A stretch of DNA of 64,000 bases from Pedobacter sp. PACM 27299 (GTDB lineage: Bacteria > Bacteroidota > Bacteroidia > Sphingobacteriales > Sphingobacteriaceae). This document shows positions 27,337-36,933 of this stretch, one piece after another. The position numbers and the translations under genes are program-made. Positions within the stretch are counted from its first letter, which is position 1. Each line of letters begins with the position of its first letter. Location of the stretch: the NCBI RefSeq assembly GCF_001412655.1, contig NZ_CP012996.1:682001-746000 (forward strand), given 5' to 3'. Under the pieces are notes generated by a model. The model ran no database searches. It saw only the letters and a list, made by a program, of their open reading frames with translations, and had not been told where the DNA came from.

Positions 27337-28995
27337 TTATAATATATTTTTAGTTTTTATATAAAAGTTAGGGTCTGCTTGAAAATTAGCCTGATTTACA
27401 CCAGTTGTTAAAGTGATGGTTTTCCATTTGGTGCTTGGGTAGATGAAAGAAAATTCTGCGGGTTTCAAGCTTACTTTTACCGGCATATCGAAATCTTTAA
27501 CGGTTTCTGTCCAGCGATACGTCAGTTTGTTTCCCTCAATTTTATATTCCAGTGTGGGCACCATTGTGGTTCTTAAATACTGGTCAAAGATTTTATTAAG
27601 CTTCAATCCGCTTTGTTTGGCGATGTAGTTTTCTATTTCTTCAGTAGTCACCGTTTTATGGTAAAAGGTTTTGTTCAAGCCTCTCAGAATCCCTCTGAAC
27701 TTCTCATCATCGTTGATCAATTGTCGGATGGTATGCAGCATATTGGCTCCTTTATAATACATATCGCCTGAACCTTCATGATTGACACCGTAGATTCCAA
27801 TGATTGGAATGTCGTTGGCAATGGCTTTTCTGATGCCAATTACATAGTCGGAAGCCGCTTTTTTTCCTTGCGTAGATTCTGTAAACAATGCTTCAGAATA
27901 ATTGGTAAAGCTTTCATGGATCCACATATCAGCAATATCTTTGGAGGTAATGTTGTTTCCGAACCACTCATGACCGCTTTCATGGATGGTGATAAAATCG
28001 AACTTCAATCCCCATCCGCTACCGGAAAGATCTTTGCCTAAATAACCTTGTTTGAACTGGTTGCCATAGGCAACTGCGCTTTGGTGTTCCATCCCAAGGT
28101 GTGGTGCCTGAACCAGTTTGTAACCGTCTTCATAAAAAGGATATGGGCCAAACCAATGTTCGAATGATTTCAGCATGGGTTTTACATCGGCATCCCAATG
28201 TGGGCGTGCCTGGGCGCTGTCTTCTTTTAAAGCCCAGTAGTCAATGCTGAGTTTTCCCTTTTCACCTAGAAATTCATCGCTCCAGTGTGCATATTTACCA
28301 ATATAAAGGGCAACATTATAGTTGTTGATCGGATTGCTGACTAACCAATTGTACTGCGTATAGCCATCCGGTTTTTCAACGACACTTTTTAAGCGCCCGT
28401 TGGAAACGTCCTGAAGTCCTTTAGGGACACTAATACTGATCATCATGCTGTCTACTTCATCGCTTTGATGGTCTTTTGTTGGCCACCAGCTGCTGGCACC
28501 TAATCCCTGACAAGCCATAGACACCCAGGGATTTCCTGATTTGTCTTTACTGAAAATGAAGCCGCCATCCCAAGGCGGGGTTTTAGCAATGATCGGATTC
28601 CCCGAGTAAAAAACAGTAAAACTTTCTTTACTGCCTTTTTTGATGCTTGCTGGAAAGTTCACAAATACGGCATTGAATTCTCTTGTGAAAGGGAGCTCTT
28701 GATTTTTGTAGACCACTTTCTCTACTTTCAGGTTGGCGAAAAGGTCAAACTGCAGTTTGTTAAAATCCTGAGTAGCGGTAAAGCGGAATTCATTGCTGCC
28801 AGTGATGAATTTCTGGTCTATGTCGACTTTCACATCCAGGTGGTAGTAATTGATGTCGTAACAGCTGCGCAATGGACTTAAACTCCCTCTAAGTGTATCC
28901 GCGCGATTGAATGTATGTTTTTCTTTGAGCAGCTGTGCTTTACCCAGCTGATGGATGCTGAGTAAAGCCAGTAGTGTATATAATAACTTCTTCAT
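27337..28995 (-). CDS. M1 family metallopeptidase (aminopeptidase)
   Basis: A 552-residue zinc aminopeptidase with a signal peptide (MKKLLYTLLALLSIHQLGKAQ). The N-terminal beta saddle domain is followed by the catalytic domain with the exopeptidase motif as GMEH (residues 301-304, in place of GAMEN) and HESGH (338-342) with the third zinc ligand E361, matching HExxH-x18-E. Short relative to full-length APN because the C-terminal helical domain is missing, as in many bacterial secreted forms. It lies 7 bases after the CocE-type hydrolase, suggesting a secreted peptide-degradation pair. Confidence 0.93.
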   Translation of the reverse strand: MKKLLYTLLALLSIHQLGKAQLLKEKHTFNRADTLRGSLSPLRSCYDINYYHLDVKVDIDQKFITGSNEFRFTATQDFNKLQFDLFANLKVEKVVYKNQELPFTREFNAVFVNFPASIKKGSKESFTVFYSGNPIIAKTPPWDGGFIFSKDKSGNPWVSMACQGLGASSWWPTKDHQSDEVDSMMISISVPKGLQDVSNGRLKSVVEKPDGYTQYNWLVSNPINNYNVALYIGKYAHWSDEFLGEKGKLSIDYWALKEDSAQARPHWDADVKPMLKSFEHWFGPYPFYEDGYKLVQAPHLGMEHQSAVAYGNQFKQGYLGKDLSGSGWGLKFDFITIHESGHEWFGNNITSKDIADMWIHESFTNYSEALFTESTQGKKAASDYVIGIRKAIANDIPIIGIYGVNHEGSGDMYYKGANMLHTIRQLINDDEKFRGILRGLNKTFYHKTVTTEEIENYIAKQSGLKLNKIFDQYLRTTMVPTLEYKIEGNKLTYRWTETVKDFDMPVKVSLKPAEFSFIYPSTKWKTITLTTGVNQANFQADPNFYIKTKNIL

Positions 28996-29002
28996 TTTTA
29001 AA

Positions 29003-30880
29003 TTAAGGCTTTAACACGGTCACAGATACCGCTGAGGCATTATTGGCATCATGATAAATGCGGTGTGTCGCTTTCTGGAAGTCACTGTCGGCAGCATGGT
29101 AAATATCTGTGAATACCTGTGGATTTCTATCTACCAATGGGAACCAGGAGTTTTGTACCTGAATCATGATGCGGTGGCCTTTTTTGAAAGTATGGGCCAC
29201 ATCAGGAATGCTGTAGTCCACTTTGGTGATTTGTCCAGGAATAAATGGCTCTGGTTTTTCGAAGCTATTTCTGAATTTTCCGCGCATTACTTCTCCGCGC
29301 ACCATCATTTGATAACCTCCCATAATGATGTTTTTAGGGTTTGGTTCCATTGGAAGGGCATCTTCCGGATATACGTCAATCAGTTTAACTACATAATCTG
29401 CATCTGTTCCCGTAGTCGAAACTACAAGATTTGCCGTTAAGGGGCCTGCAAGAGTAAGGTCTTCTGTCAGGACTGCGGTTTGAAAAACCTGTACATCTGG
29501 TCGACGTGCGGCAAAGCGCTGGTCATCGATCATGTATTCTCTGGTTCTTCGGGCCTGGACGCCATCCTGATAAGGAACGGGGGCATTCGGGTCACTTTCA
29601 TATTGGTTAAAGCTGTTGGTTGCGGTTGGTTTCTCAAAACTCAACAAGCCCTCTGGCTGGAAATAAAGCATTTTATTCTCCGTGTTTTTTGGTGGCCAGG
29701 TTTCAAAAGCTTTCCATTCATTACTGCCGGTGACAAAGATATTGGCTTCTGCGAGTTTCGCATCGGCAGCATCTTTCAGGTATTGCATAAAGAAAGGGAA
29801 TTCCAGGTTTTTCTGATAGCTCGTGCTGGTGGCTTGTCCGAAATCAATGTCTCCGAAGCTTTCACCTGTGCCTCTAGACCATCCGCCATGGAACCATGGG
29901 CCCATGACCAGGTTATTTTTGGCGCCAGGATTTTGATCTTCAATCGCTTTATAGGTATGTAATGCACCATAAGCATCTTCTGCATCAAAGAAGCCGCCAA
30001 CCACTAATACTGCTGGTTTTACACCTTTTAAATGCGGTCTGATGTTCATGTTCTTCCAGAACTGGTCATAGGTGCCATGTGCCATCAGGTCATTCCAGAA
30101 CTTAATGCTATCGCCGAAGTATTTTTGCTTGGCATTTTTCAAGGCACCAAGGCCAAGGTAAAAACGGTAATTGTCTGCGATTGGGTATTTAAAAGGTTTT
30201 GGGCCTTTATCAGGGGTAATCGGTTTTGGTCTTGGAACGCCAAAAGAAGAGTAGAAACTGAAGGCATCGGCCAGCATGAATGCACCATTGTGGTGGAAAT
30301 CATCTCCCAAAAACCAGTCGGTAACGGGTGCTTGCGGAGATACGGCTTTCAGGCCTTTATGGGCGCCAGGTAATGCTGCTGTGGAGTAAAAGCCAGGGTA
30401 AGAAATCCCATAAATACCGGCTTTCCCATTGTTAGATGGGATGTTTTTGATCAGCCAGTCGATGGTATCATAAGTATCCGAGCTCTCATCAATGTCTTTT
30501 TTACCTTTTTTCTGATCGTTGTGAGGCCTGACATCTACAAATTCACCCTCGCTCATCCATTTTCCACGTACATCCTGGTACACGAAAATAAAGCCTTCTC
30601 TCAGGAATAATGGGGAGGGGCCAAGCGTGGTTTTGTATTTATCTTCACCATAAGGTGCAACCGTATAAGGTGTTCGGTTGATCATAAATGGATATTTTTG
30701 GTTTTTATCCTTGGGGATATAAATGGCAGTAAATAATTTAATGCCGTCGCGCATTGGAATATTGCGTTCGATTTTGGTGTAATTCTGGCGTACATACGCG
30801 GAATCAGATAACTGTGCGAAGCCAGAGGTTCCTGCGAAAAGCAGCAGGATGGCTAGCCAGGAAAATTTAAAGCGGGTCAT
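29003..30880 (-). CDS. CocE/NonD family hydrolase (S15-type alpha/beta hydrolase)
   Basis: A 625-residue secreted hydrolase with signal peptide ending TSGFAQ. The alpha/beta-hydrolase core has the nucleophile in YGISYPGFYS (S160). The helical cap is followed by a C-terminal jelly-roll domain that includes EDLTLAGPLTANLVVSTTGTDADYVVKL. Family members act as X-prolyl dipeptidyl peptidases, cocaine esterases or glutaryl acylases, so the substrate is open. Adjacency to the M1 peptidase favours peptides. A paralogue of the same family is at 50.7 kb. Divergent from the dihydrolipoyl dehydrogenase. Confidence 0.9.
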   Translation of the reverse strand: MTRFKFSWLAILLLFAGTSGFAQLSDSAYVRQNYTKIERNIPMRDGIKLFTAIYIPKDKNQKYPFMINRTPYTVAPYGEDKYKTTLGPSPLFLREGFIFVYQDVRGKWMSEGEFVDVRPHNDQKKGKKDIDESSDTYDTIDWLIKNIPSNNGKAGIYGISYPGFYSTAALPGAHKGLKAVSPQAPVTDWFLGDDFHHNGAFMLADAFSFYSSFGVPRPKPITPDKGPKPFKYPIADNYRFYLGLGALKNAKQKYFGDSIKFWNDLMAHGTYDQFWKNMNIRPHLKGVKPAVLVVGGFFDAEDAYGALHTYKAIEDQNPGAKNNLVMGPWFHGGWSRGTGESFGDIDFGQATSTSYQKNLEFPFFMQYLKDAADAKLAEANIFVTGSNEWKAFETWPPKNTENKMLYFQPEGLLSFEKPTATNSFNQYESDPNAPVPYQDGVQARRTREYMIDDQRFAARRPDVQVFQTAVLTEDLTLAGPLTANLVVSTTGTDADYVVKLIDVYPEDALPMEPNPKNIIMGGYQMMVRGEVMRGKFRNSFEKPEPFIPGQITKVDYSIPDVAHTFKKGHRIMIQVQNSWFPLVDRNPQVFTDIYHAADSDFQKATHRIYHDANNASAVSVTVLKP

Positions 30881-30998
30881 GTTAGGTATTGTTTTTATGG
30901 AAGCTTAAATATACAGAAATCGCGACTTGATTTTTGAGAATGTAACATTAAAGATGAGGAAAGAATTGCTTTTAGGGGGATTATTAGGATAGGTTTAT

Positions 30999-31006
30999 TA
31001 ACTTTG
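30999..31006 (+). promoter_or_regulatory. -7 element of the lpdA gene
   Basis: TAACTTTG matches TAnnTTTG exactly, 22 bases before the ATG. I do not see a well-spaced -33 element. Confidence 0.45.
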
Positions 31007-31028
31007 TTCCACAAAAAAAATCCTTAAT

Positions 31029-32435
31029 ATGCAATACGATGTAGTTGTTATTGGCTCGGGCCCGGGCGGTTATGTTGGCGCAATCAGATGTGCTCAACTT
31101 GGCTTAAAAACGGCAGTGATAGAAAAATATAAAACTTTTGGCGGTACCTGCTTAAACGTAGGCTGTATTCCTTCAAAAGCATTGTTAGACTCTTCAGAGC
31201 ATTATCACAATGCTGCACATACTTTCCAGACTCATGGAATCAACCTGAAAGATTTGAAAGTGGATATGCCACAGATGATCGCTCGTAAGGATGATGTGGT
31301 AGCTCAGAATACTGCCGGAATTCAATACCTCTTCAAAAAAAATAAGATCGATTCTTTCCAGGGATTGGGTTCTTTTGTAGACAAGAACACGATTCTTATC
31401 ACTAAAGAAGACGGAACTACAGAAACGATTACTGCTAAAAATGTGATCATTGCTTCAGGTTCTAAACCAACAGCATTGCCATTTTTACCAATCGATAAAA
31501 AGAGAATCATTACTTCGACGGAAGCTTTGAATATCAAAGAAGTGCCGAAAGAAATGGTAGTCATTGGTGGTGGCGTAATCGGACTGGAATTAGGTTCTGT
31601 GTACGCACGTTTAGGTACTAAAGTATCTGTAGTGGAATTCATGCCTTCGATCATTGGTACAATGGACGCTGGTTTAGGAAAAGAATTGCAGCGTGTATTG
31701 AAAAAATCTTTAGGCATGGAGTTCTTTATGGGGCATAAAGTAACTGGTGCAACTGCCAAAGGCAAACGTGTAACGGTAACTGCTGAAAATTCAAAAGGCG
31801 CTGCTGTAAGTATTGAAGCTGATTACTGTATCGTTGCAGTAGGCCGTACGGCTTATACTGAGGGATTAGGGTTAGAAAATATCGGCATCAAAACTGAAGA
31901 TCGCGGCAACAAGATCCCTGTAAATGAGCATTTAGAGACTTCGGTTCCTGGTGTTTATGCAATTGGTGACGTAATTAAAGGTGCAATGCTTGCGCATAAA
32001 GCAGAAGATGAAGGTATTTATGTTGCGGAAACTTTAGCCGGACAAAAACCACACATCAACTACAACCTGATTCCAGGTGTAGTATATACCTGGCCGGAAG
32101 TAGCTTCAGTAGGATTTACTGAAGAGCAGCTGAAAGAAAAAGGTACGGCTTATAAGGCTGGTTCATTCCCTTTCAAAGCCAGTGGACGTGCAAAAGCAAG
32201 TATGGATACGGATGGTTTCGTAAAAGTATTGGCTGATGCGACTACAGATGAAATTTTAGGTGTACACATGATCGGTCCACGTGCGGCGGATATGATTGCT
32301 GAGGCTGTGGTAGCTATGGAATTCCGTGCTTCAGCAGAAGACATCGCAAGAATTTGCCATGCACACCCAACTTATACAGAAGCATTAAAAGAAGCGGCAA
32401 TGGCTGCAACTGAAAACAGAGCGATTCATATTTAA
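31029..32435 (+). CDS. lpdA: Dihydrolipoyl dehydrogenase (E3)
   Basis: A 468-residue FAD disulfide oxidoreductase that reoxidises the lipoyl arm of 2-oxo acid dehydrogenase complexes. FAD motif VIGSGPGGYVGAI at the N-terminus, redox-active cysteines C41 and C46 in GGTCLNVGCIPSK, NAD-binding VIGGGVIGLELGS, a central FAD motif YAIGDVIKGAMLAHKA, and the interface HAHPTYTEALKEA with the catalytic His. It probably serves the SucAB complex but is separated from it by a minus-strand block, with its own promoter and terminator. Confidence 0.96.
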   Translation: MQYDVVVIGSGPGGYVGAIRCAQLGLKTAVIEKYKTFGGTCLNVGCIPSKALLDSSEHYHNAAHTFQTHGINLKDLKVDMPQMIARKDDVVAQNTAGIQYLFKKNKIDSFQGLGSFVDKNTILITKEDGTTETITAKNVIIASGSKPTALPFLPIDKKRIITSTEALNIKEVPKEMVVIGGGVIGLELGSVYARLGTKVSVVEFMPSIIGTMDAGLGKELQRVLKKSLGMEFFMGHKVTGATAKGKRVTVTAENSKGAAVSIEADYCIVAVGRTAYTEGLGLENIGIKTEDRGNKIPVNEHLETSVPGVYAIGDVIKGAMLAHKAEDEGIYVAETLAGQKPHINYNLIPGVVYTWPEVASVGFTEEQLKEKGTAYKAGSFPFKASGRAKASMDTDGFVKVLADATTDEILGVHMIGPRAADMIAEAVVAMEFRASAEDIARICHAHPTYTEALKEAAMAATENRAIHI

Positions 32436-32451
32436 TCCTCGTTTTGATCTT

Positions 32452-32485
32452 ACAAAGAAACCTCAAGTAATTGGGGTTTCTTTGT
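32452..32485 (+). terminator. Terminator of lpdA
   Basis: ACAAAGAAACCTCAA pairs with TTGGGGTTTCTTTGT (15 bases, one G-U pair) around a four-base loop; the T-rich end follows. Confidence 0.75.
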
Positions 32486-32580
32486 TTATGAGCTATTGTA
32501 AAAGGCTCAATCCCTTTGCTTGCCTGGTAAAATCTTTTAATAAATCGATCGTCTTAAAAGCCCTGCTAATTGTTGAACAT

Positions 32581-32620
32581 AAAAAAGAGGAATCTGCATT
32601 TAGCAGATTCCTCTTTTTTA
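32581..32620. terminator. Bidirectional terminator between lpdA and the RND operon
   Basis: A perfect 17-base stem (six A, GAGGAATCTGC and its complement, six T) with loop ATTTA. The A and T runs serve both strands. It is 20 bases after the RND permease stop. Confidence 0.9.
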
Positions 32621-32638
32621 TTTGATGATCCGGGCGGT

Positions 32639-35600
32639 TTAATGTTTACCGTCCAGGTCGTATTCTTTAACGTCTTTATGATCATAAGGTTCTGCGATCA
32701 GTTCTTCCATCGACTGGCCTTTTTTATTAAAGCCAAATTTAGTTAAGATGTTGTCAAAGATCTGATACATTACCGGTACTACAATCAGCGTCAGGAATAG
32801 AGAACTGGTTAGTCCACCTACGATTACCCATGCCAGACCGTTTTTCCATTCCGCACCGGCACCACTGGCCAATGCAATAGGAAGCATACCGATTACCATG
32901 GCAATCGTGGTCATTAGAATCGGACGTAAACGTGCATGGTTGGCCAGAATAAGTGCCTCATGTGTAGATTTACCTTCTGCTTTCATCTGGTTCGTAAAAT
33001 CGACCAGGATGATCGCATTTTTCGCTACCAGACCGATCAGCATGATCAATCCTAAGATGGTAAAGATACCTAATGAGTTGTTTGTGATGGCCAGGGCAAG
33101 TAAAGCACCGATTACCGATAGAGGGATCGAGAACATTACGACTAGCGGATAAACGAAACTATCATATAACGCTACCATGATCAGGTATACTAAGATCACC
33201 GAAGCCATCATCGCGATACCTAAAGTACCGAAACCTTCACTCTGGTTTTCCTGGTCACCACCCCATACATAACTTACGCCAACTGGTTTTTTCAGTTTAC
33301 CATTGTTTTCCAATTCTATCAGTTTATTCTGTAATTCGGTTACGATCGTACCTGTTGGTCTACCGATAGACTGCGCTTTTACAGAAACAGAAGTACTCTT
33401 ATCTCTACGTTCCAGCTGACTTGGGCCTGAACCTTCTTTAATATCCGCAAATTGAATTAATTTTACTTTATCGCCTCTGTCGTTTATGAAAGTTAGGTTC
33501 CTTACGTCGTCGATGTTACGGCGATCGAAGCTTTGGAATTGAATGTTGATGTCGTACTCGTATTCACCTTTACGGTATTTACCATCGGTATTTCCACTAA
33601 ATGCAGTTTGCATGGTCATACCTACAGTTTGCAGGGTCAATCCTAAAGCAGCCATTTTATCACGGTCTACCTGAACATTGATCTCTGGACTACCTTTCTC
33701 TACAGATAATTTCACCTCTGCAGATCCTGGAATTCCTCTTAATACCTCCATTGCACCTTCTGCGTATTTCATCGCACTATCCAGGTCGGATCCCATTACG
33801 ACAAGGTCGATAGGGGCGTTTTCTGCGATACCTAAAATACTGATCGGTACTGTTTTTACTTTCGCACCAACCAGTGATTTCGACAATTCACGACTCACTT
33901 TCGTGGCATAAATATCCGAAGCATCTGCACGGTCTTTACGTTCTACTAATTTTACGTTGATCTCAGACTTGTAAGCAGTAGCCTGAGAAGCCCCCATATC
34001 ACCACTGGATTGTCCAACGGTAGTAATCATTTGAGTGATCTCTGGTTTTTTCACTAAGAAAGCTTCTGCTCTTTGAGTAAACTGGTTTGTTTTTTCCAGA
34101 GAGGCATCTTTTGGAAGTTCAATCTGTACCAGGAACTCACCTTTATCACTCTTAGGGAAAAACTCTGTACCGATGAAACCACCGATTGTTAATCCACATG
34201 AGCTCAATAACAGCATGAATACACCAATAATCGTAATGGCTTTATGACGTAAAGTCCATTCTAAAATACCAGTTACCCAAACTGTAAATTTATGCAATTG
34301 CTTTTCGAACCATAAGATGAAACGTCCGAAAGCATTTTTGCCTTCAATTTTTTCCAGTTTACCGAAACGAGATGATAATAAAGGAACGATAGTAAATGAA
34401 GTCACTAATGATAGTAGGGTTGCAATAATTACCACCACACAGAATTGACGCAGGATATTAGAAACTAATCCTGAACTCACTGCGATCGGGAAGAACACCA
34501 CCACAATTACTAAAGTAATCGATACTACGGTAAAGCCAATCTCTGCGGTTGCATCATAAGCAGCACGAACACGGTTTTTACCCATCTCCATGTGTCTGTA
34601 GATGTTTTCCAATACTACAATCGCATCATCCACCAGGATACCTACCACCAGGGAAAGTCCAAGTAAAGACATCAGGTTTAAGGTGTAACCGAATAAGCTC
34701 ATCCCGATAAATGTAGCAATCAGGGAAGCTGGAATGGATACCATTACAATTGCCGCGTTCCGTAAACTGTGCAGGAAGAAGAGCATTACGAAAGCTACCA
34801 GGACAATTGCCATGATTAAATCGTGGATTACCGCATCAGCTGATTCTAAAGTAAAGATCGAACTGTCGTTGGCAATGATGATTTTCAAATCGTTTGCTTT
34901 GTAGTCTTTTTCAAGGGTAGCCACAATTTTGTGCATGCCTTTACTTACTTCTACCGCATTCGCATCAGATTGTTTAATGATCTGAATGGCGATCGCACCT
35001 TTTCTATCGATACGTGCAATTTTCTCTACTTCTTTTTGTGCATCCTGTACGTCAGCAACATCGCTTAATCTGATTTGAGCACCAGTTTTGCTCGTGGCCA
35101 CGATCAGGTTTCTCAATTCGTCAACGGTTTTGAATTTACCGGAAAGACGGATCAATACATCCTGATTTTCAGTTTTCACACTTCCTGTAGGGAAGTCAAG
35201 GTTGGAGGTTAAAATCGCTTGTTGAATTTGAGGAATAGAAAGGTTGTATCCTTCAATCTTAGCTGCGTTTAAGCCCACTACGATTTCACGCTCAGAACCA
35301 CCTACCAGGTTGACCTGCGCCACACCTGAGACCCTGGAAAGGATTGGGGCAATACGCTTATCGATCAAATCATAGAAAGCCGCATCATCCATTTTCGCGG
35401 ATGCCGACATGGTGATTACCGGTAAATCATCCAGTGAGAATTTATTCAGGGAAGGCTGTTTCACATCCGTTGGTAAATCTGCAAGGATGGAGTTTACTTT
35501 ACGCTGTGCCTCATTCAAAGATAAATCCACATTGGCTTTATCATTTAAGGTGATGGTCACTACGGATAAACTCTCATAAGATACCGCGTTTAGTTTTTTA

Positions 35601-35830
35601 ATGTTCTCCATGGAGGAGACGGCATCTTCAATCTTCTTGGTTACGGTATTCTCTACCTCATTAGGTGAAGCTCCGGGATATATAGTGGAAATCGAGACTA
35701 CATTGTTAGAGAACTTTGGTAATAATTCATAGCTCAGGCTAAAGTAGCTCAATAGCCCCATCAGCGTTAGCGCGGTAAAAACCACGATAACGAGTGTTGG
35801 GCGCTTTATAGAAATTTCTGTTATTTTCAT
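32639..35830 (-). CDS. Efflux RND transporter permease (AcrB/HAE1 family)
   Basis: A 1063-residue proton-driven inner-membrane pump. One N-terminal helix, a first periplasmic loop, six helices with the TM4 motif GLSLVVGILVDDAIVVLENI carrying the paired Asp residues of proton relay, a second large loop, and a mirrored second half with GLIMLIGLVAKNAIILVDF. Length is typical of HAE1 drug pumps rather than heavy-metal pumps. Last gene of a TolC-adaptor-permease operon, 38 bases after the adaptor stop. Confidence 0.95.
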   Translation of the reverse strand: MKITEISIKRPTLVIVVFTALTLMGLLSYFSLSYELLPKFSNNVVSISTIYPGASPNEVENTVTKKIEDAVSSMENIKKLNAVSYESLSVVTITLNDKANVDLSLNEAQRKVNSILADLPTDVKQPSLNKFSLDDLPVITMSASAKMDDAAFYDLIDKRIAPILSRVSGVAQVNLVGGSEREIVVGLNAAKIEGYNLSIPQIQQAILTSNLDFPTGSVKTENQDVLIRLSGKFKTVDELRNLIVATSKTGAQIRLSDVADVQDAQKEVEKIARIDRKGAIAIQIIKQSDANAVEVSKGMHKIVATLEKDYKANDLKIIIANDSSIFTLESADAVIHDLIMAIVLVAFVMLFFLHSLRNAAIVMVSIPASLIATFIGMSLFGYTLNLMSLLGLSLVVGILVDDAIVVLENIYRHMEMGKNRVRAAYDATAEIGFTVVSITLVIVVVFFPIAVSSGLVSNILRQFCVVVIIATLLSLVTSFTIVPLLSSRFGKLEKIEGKNAFGRFILWFEKQLHKFTVWVTGILEWTLRHKAITIIGVFMLLLSSCGLTIGGFIGTEFFPKSDKGEFLVQIELPKDASLEKTNQFTQRAEAFLVKKPEITQMITTVGQSSGDMGASQATAYKSEINVKLVERKDRADASDIYATKVSRELSKSLVGAKVKTVPISILGIAENAPIDLVVMGSDLDSAMKYAEGAMEVLRGIPGSAEVKLSVEKGSPEINVQVDRDKMAALGLTLQTVGMTMQTAFSGNTDGKYRKGEYEYDINIQFQSFDRRNIDDVRNLTFINDRGDKVKLIQFADIKEGSGPSQLERRDKSTSVSVKAQSIGRPTGTIVTELQNKLIELENNGKLKKPVGVSYVWGGDQENQSEGFGTLGIAMMASVILVYLIMVALYDSFVYPLVVMFSIPLSVIGALLALAITNNSLGIFTILGLIMLIGLVAKNAIILVDFTNQMKAEGKSTHEALILANHARLRPILMTTIAMVIGMLPIALASGAGAEWKNGLAWVIVGGLTSSLFLTLIVVPVMYQIFDNILTKFGFNKKGQSMEELIAEPYDHKDVKEYDLDGKH

Positions 35831-35868
35831 CAGAATAGTTTTGTTATATATTCATGCTAAGGTGTTGG

Positions 35869-36933
35869 TTATTTTACAGGAACAACCGGCGTTCCATCAA
35901 CTAAGTTGATTTGTCCACTGGTGATCACTGTTTCGCCTTCTTTCAGGCCATCCAGCACTTCAACATTTTCTCCAAGGATTCTACCTGCAACTACTTTACG
36001 CAATACTGCTTTATTTCCTTCACCCAATACAAAAATCTGGTTGCTGCTTACACTACCGAAGAATGCACCACGAGGGACGATAATGGTAGGGGCAAGGTGT
36101 GGGAATTTGAATACTGCAGTACCGTACATACCTGCTTTAAGTGTGTTTTTCTTGTTATTTTCTACTAAGATTTCTACTGGAAAGTTTAGAGAAGCATCTG
36201 CTTTAGCAGCAATGAAAGTTACTTTTCCCTGGAAGTCATCTGTTGGGAAAACGTTTGCTTTAATTGGTACCTGATCGCCAATGTTGATGTTAGCTACCTG
36301 CGACTCATCTACATTTACCTTAAGTTTCAATTTAGACACGTCTACCAATTCAAACAATTGTGTACCCTGTGCATTTGCATACGCACCAACTTCCACATAT
36401 TTTTTGTTCACCACACCATTGATCGGAGACCTCATGTTCGCATCACTTACTCTTTTTTGTGAGCTCTGCAGTCTTAGTCTTGCGTTTTTAACCGCCAGTT
36501 TTGCCTGATCTAATTGTTGCTGCGTTACTCCGCCAGTTTGGAAAGAGCTGGCATATCTTGCTTCATCTCTGATTGCATTTTGTAAGGTTGCTTCTGCAGT
36601 TTCTTTATCCGTATTTAAGATTTCTGCATCGATGCGTGCTAAAGGCTGACCTTTAGTTACTCTATCGCCTTCTTTAACATAAATAGCAGTCACACGGCCA
36701 GCGATTTCCGCCATATAATTCAATTCCTGAATTGGAGCAAATACACCGTTAACGCTAAAATCAAGGTTAATAGGCTCTTTTTTCGCTACTTCAGTACGAA
36801 CAGAAATTGCACCGCTACCTTCCGCAACAATTGCCGTTTTCTCTGCATTTTTCTTTTTATTGTTTTTCAACACCAGGGCGATCCCGACTATGGCAATTAT
36901 GATTACTAAGGCAGTAATTATTCCTTTTTTCAT
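35869..36933 (-). CDS. Efflux RND transporter periplasmic adaptor subunit (MFP)
   Basis: A 354-residue membrane-fusion protein. An N-terminal membrane anchor (ALVIIIAIVGIALVL) is followed by the barrel-sandwich hybrid (GRVTAIYVKEGDRVTKGQPLARID), a short helical hairpin (about residues 115-165), the second lipoyl half with RSPINGVVNKKYVEVGAY, and beta-barrel and membrane-proximal domains. No lipobox, so it is helix-anchored. Its start overlaps the TolC stop by 4 bases (ATGA). Confidence 0.94.
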   Translation of the reverse strand: MKKGIITALVIIIAIVGIALVLKNNKKKNAEKTAIVAEGSGAISVRTEVAKKEPINLDFSVNGVFAPIQELNYMAEIAGRVTAIYVKEGDRVTKGQPLARIDAEILNTDKETAEATLQNAIRDEARYASSFQTGGVTQQQLDQAKLAVKNARLRLQSSQKRVSDANMRSPINGVVNKKYVEVGAYANAQGTQLFELVDVSKLKLKVNVDESQVANINIGDQVPIKANVFPTDDFQGKVTFIAAKADASLNFPVEILVENNKKNTLKAGMYGTAVFKFPHLAPTIIVPRGAFFGSVSSNQIFVLGEGNKAVLRKVVAGRILGENVEVLDGLKEGETVITSGQINLVDGTPVVPVK

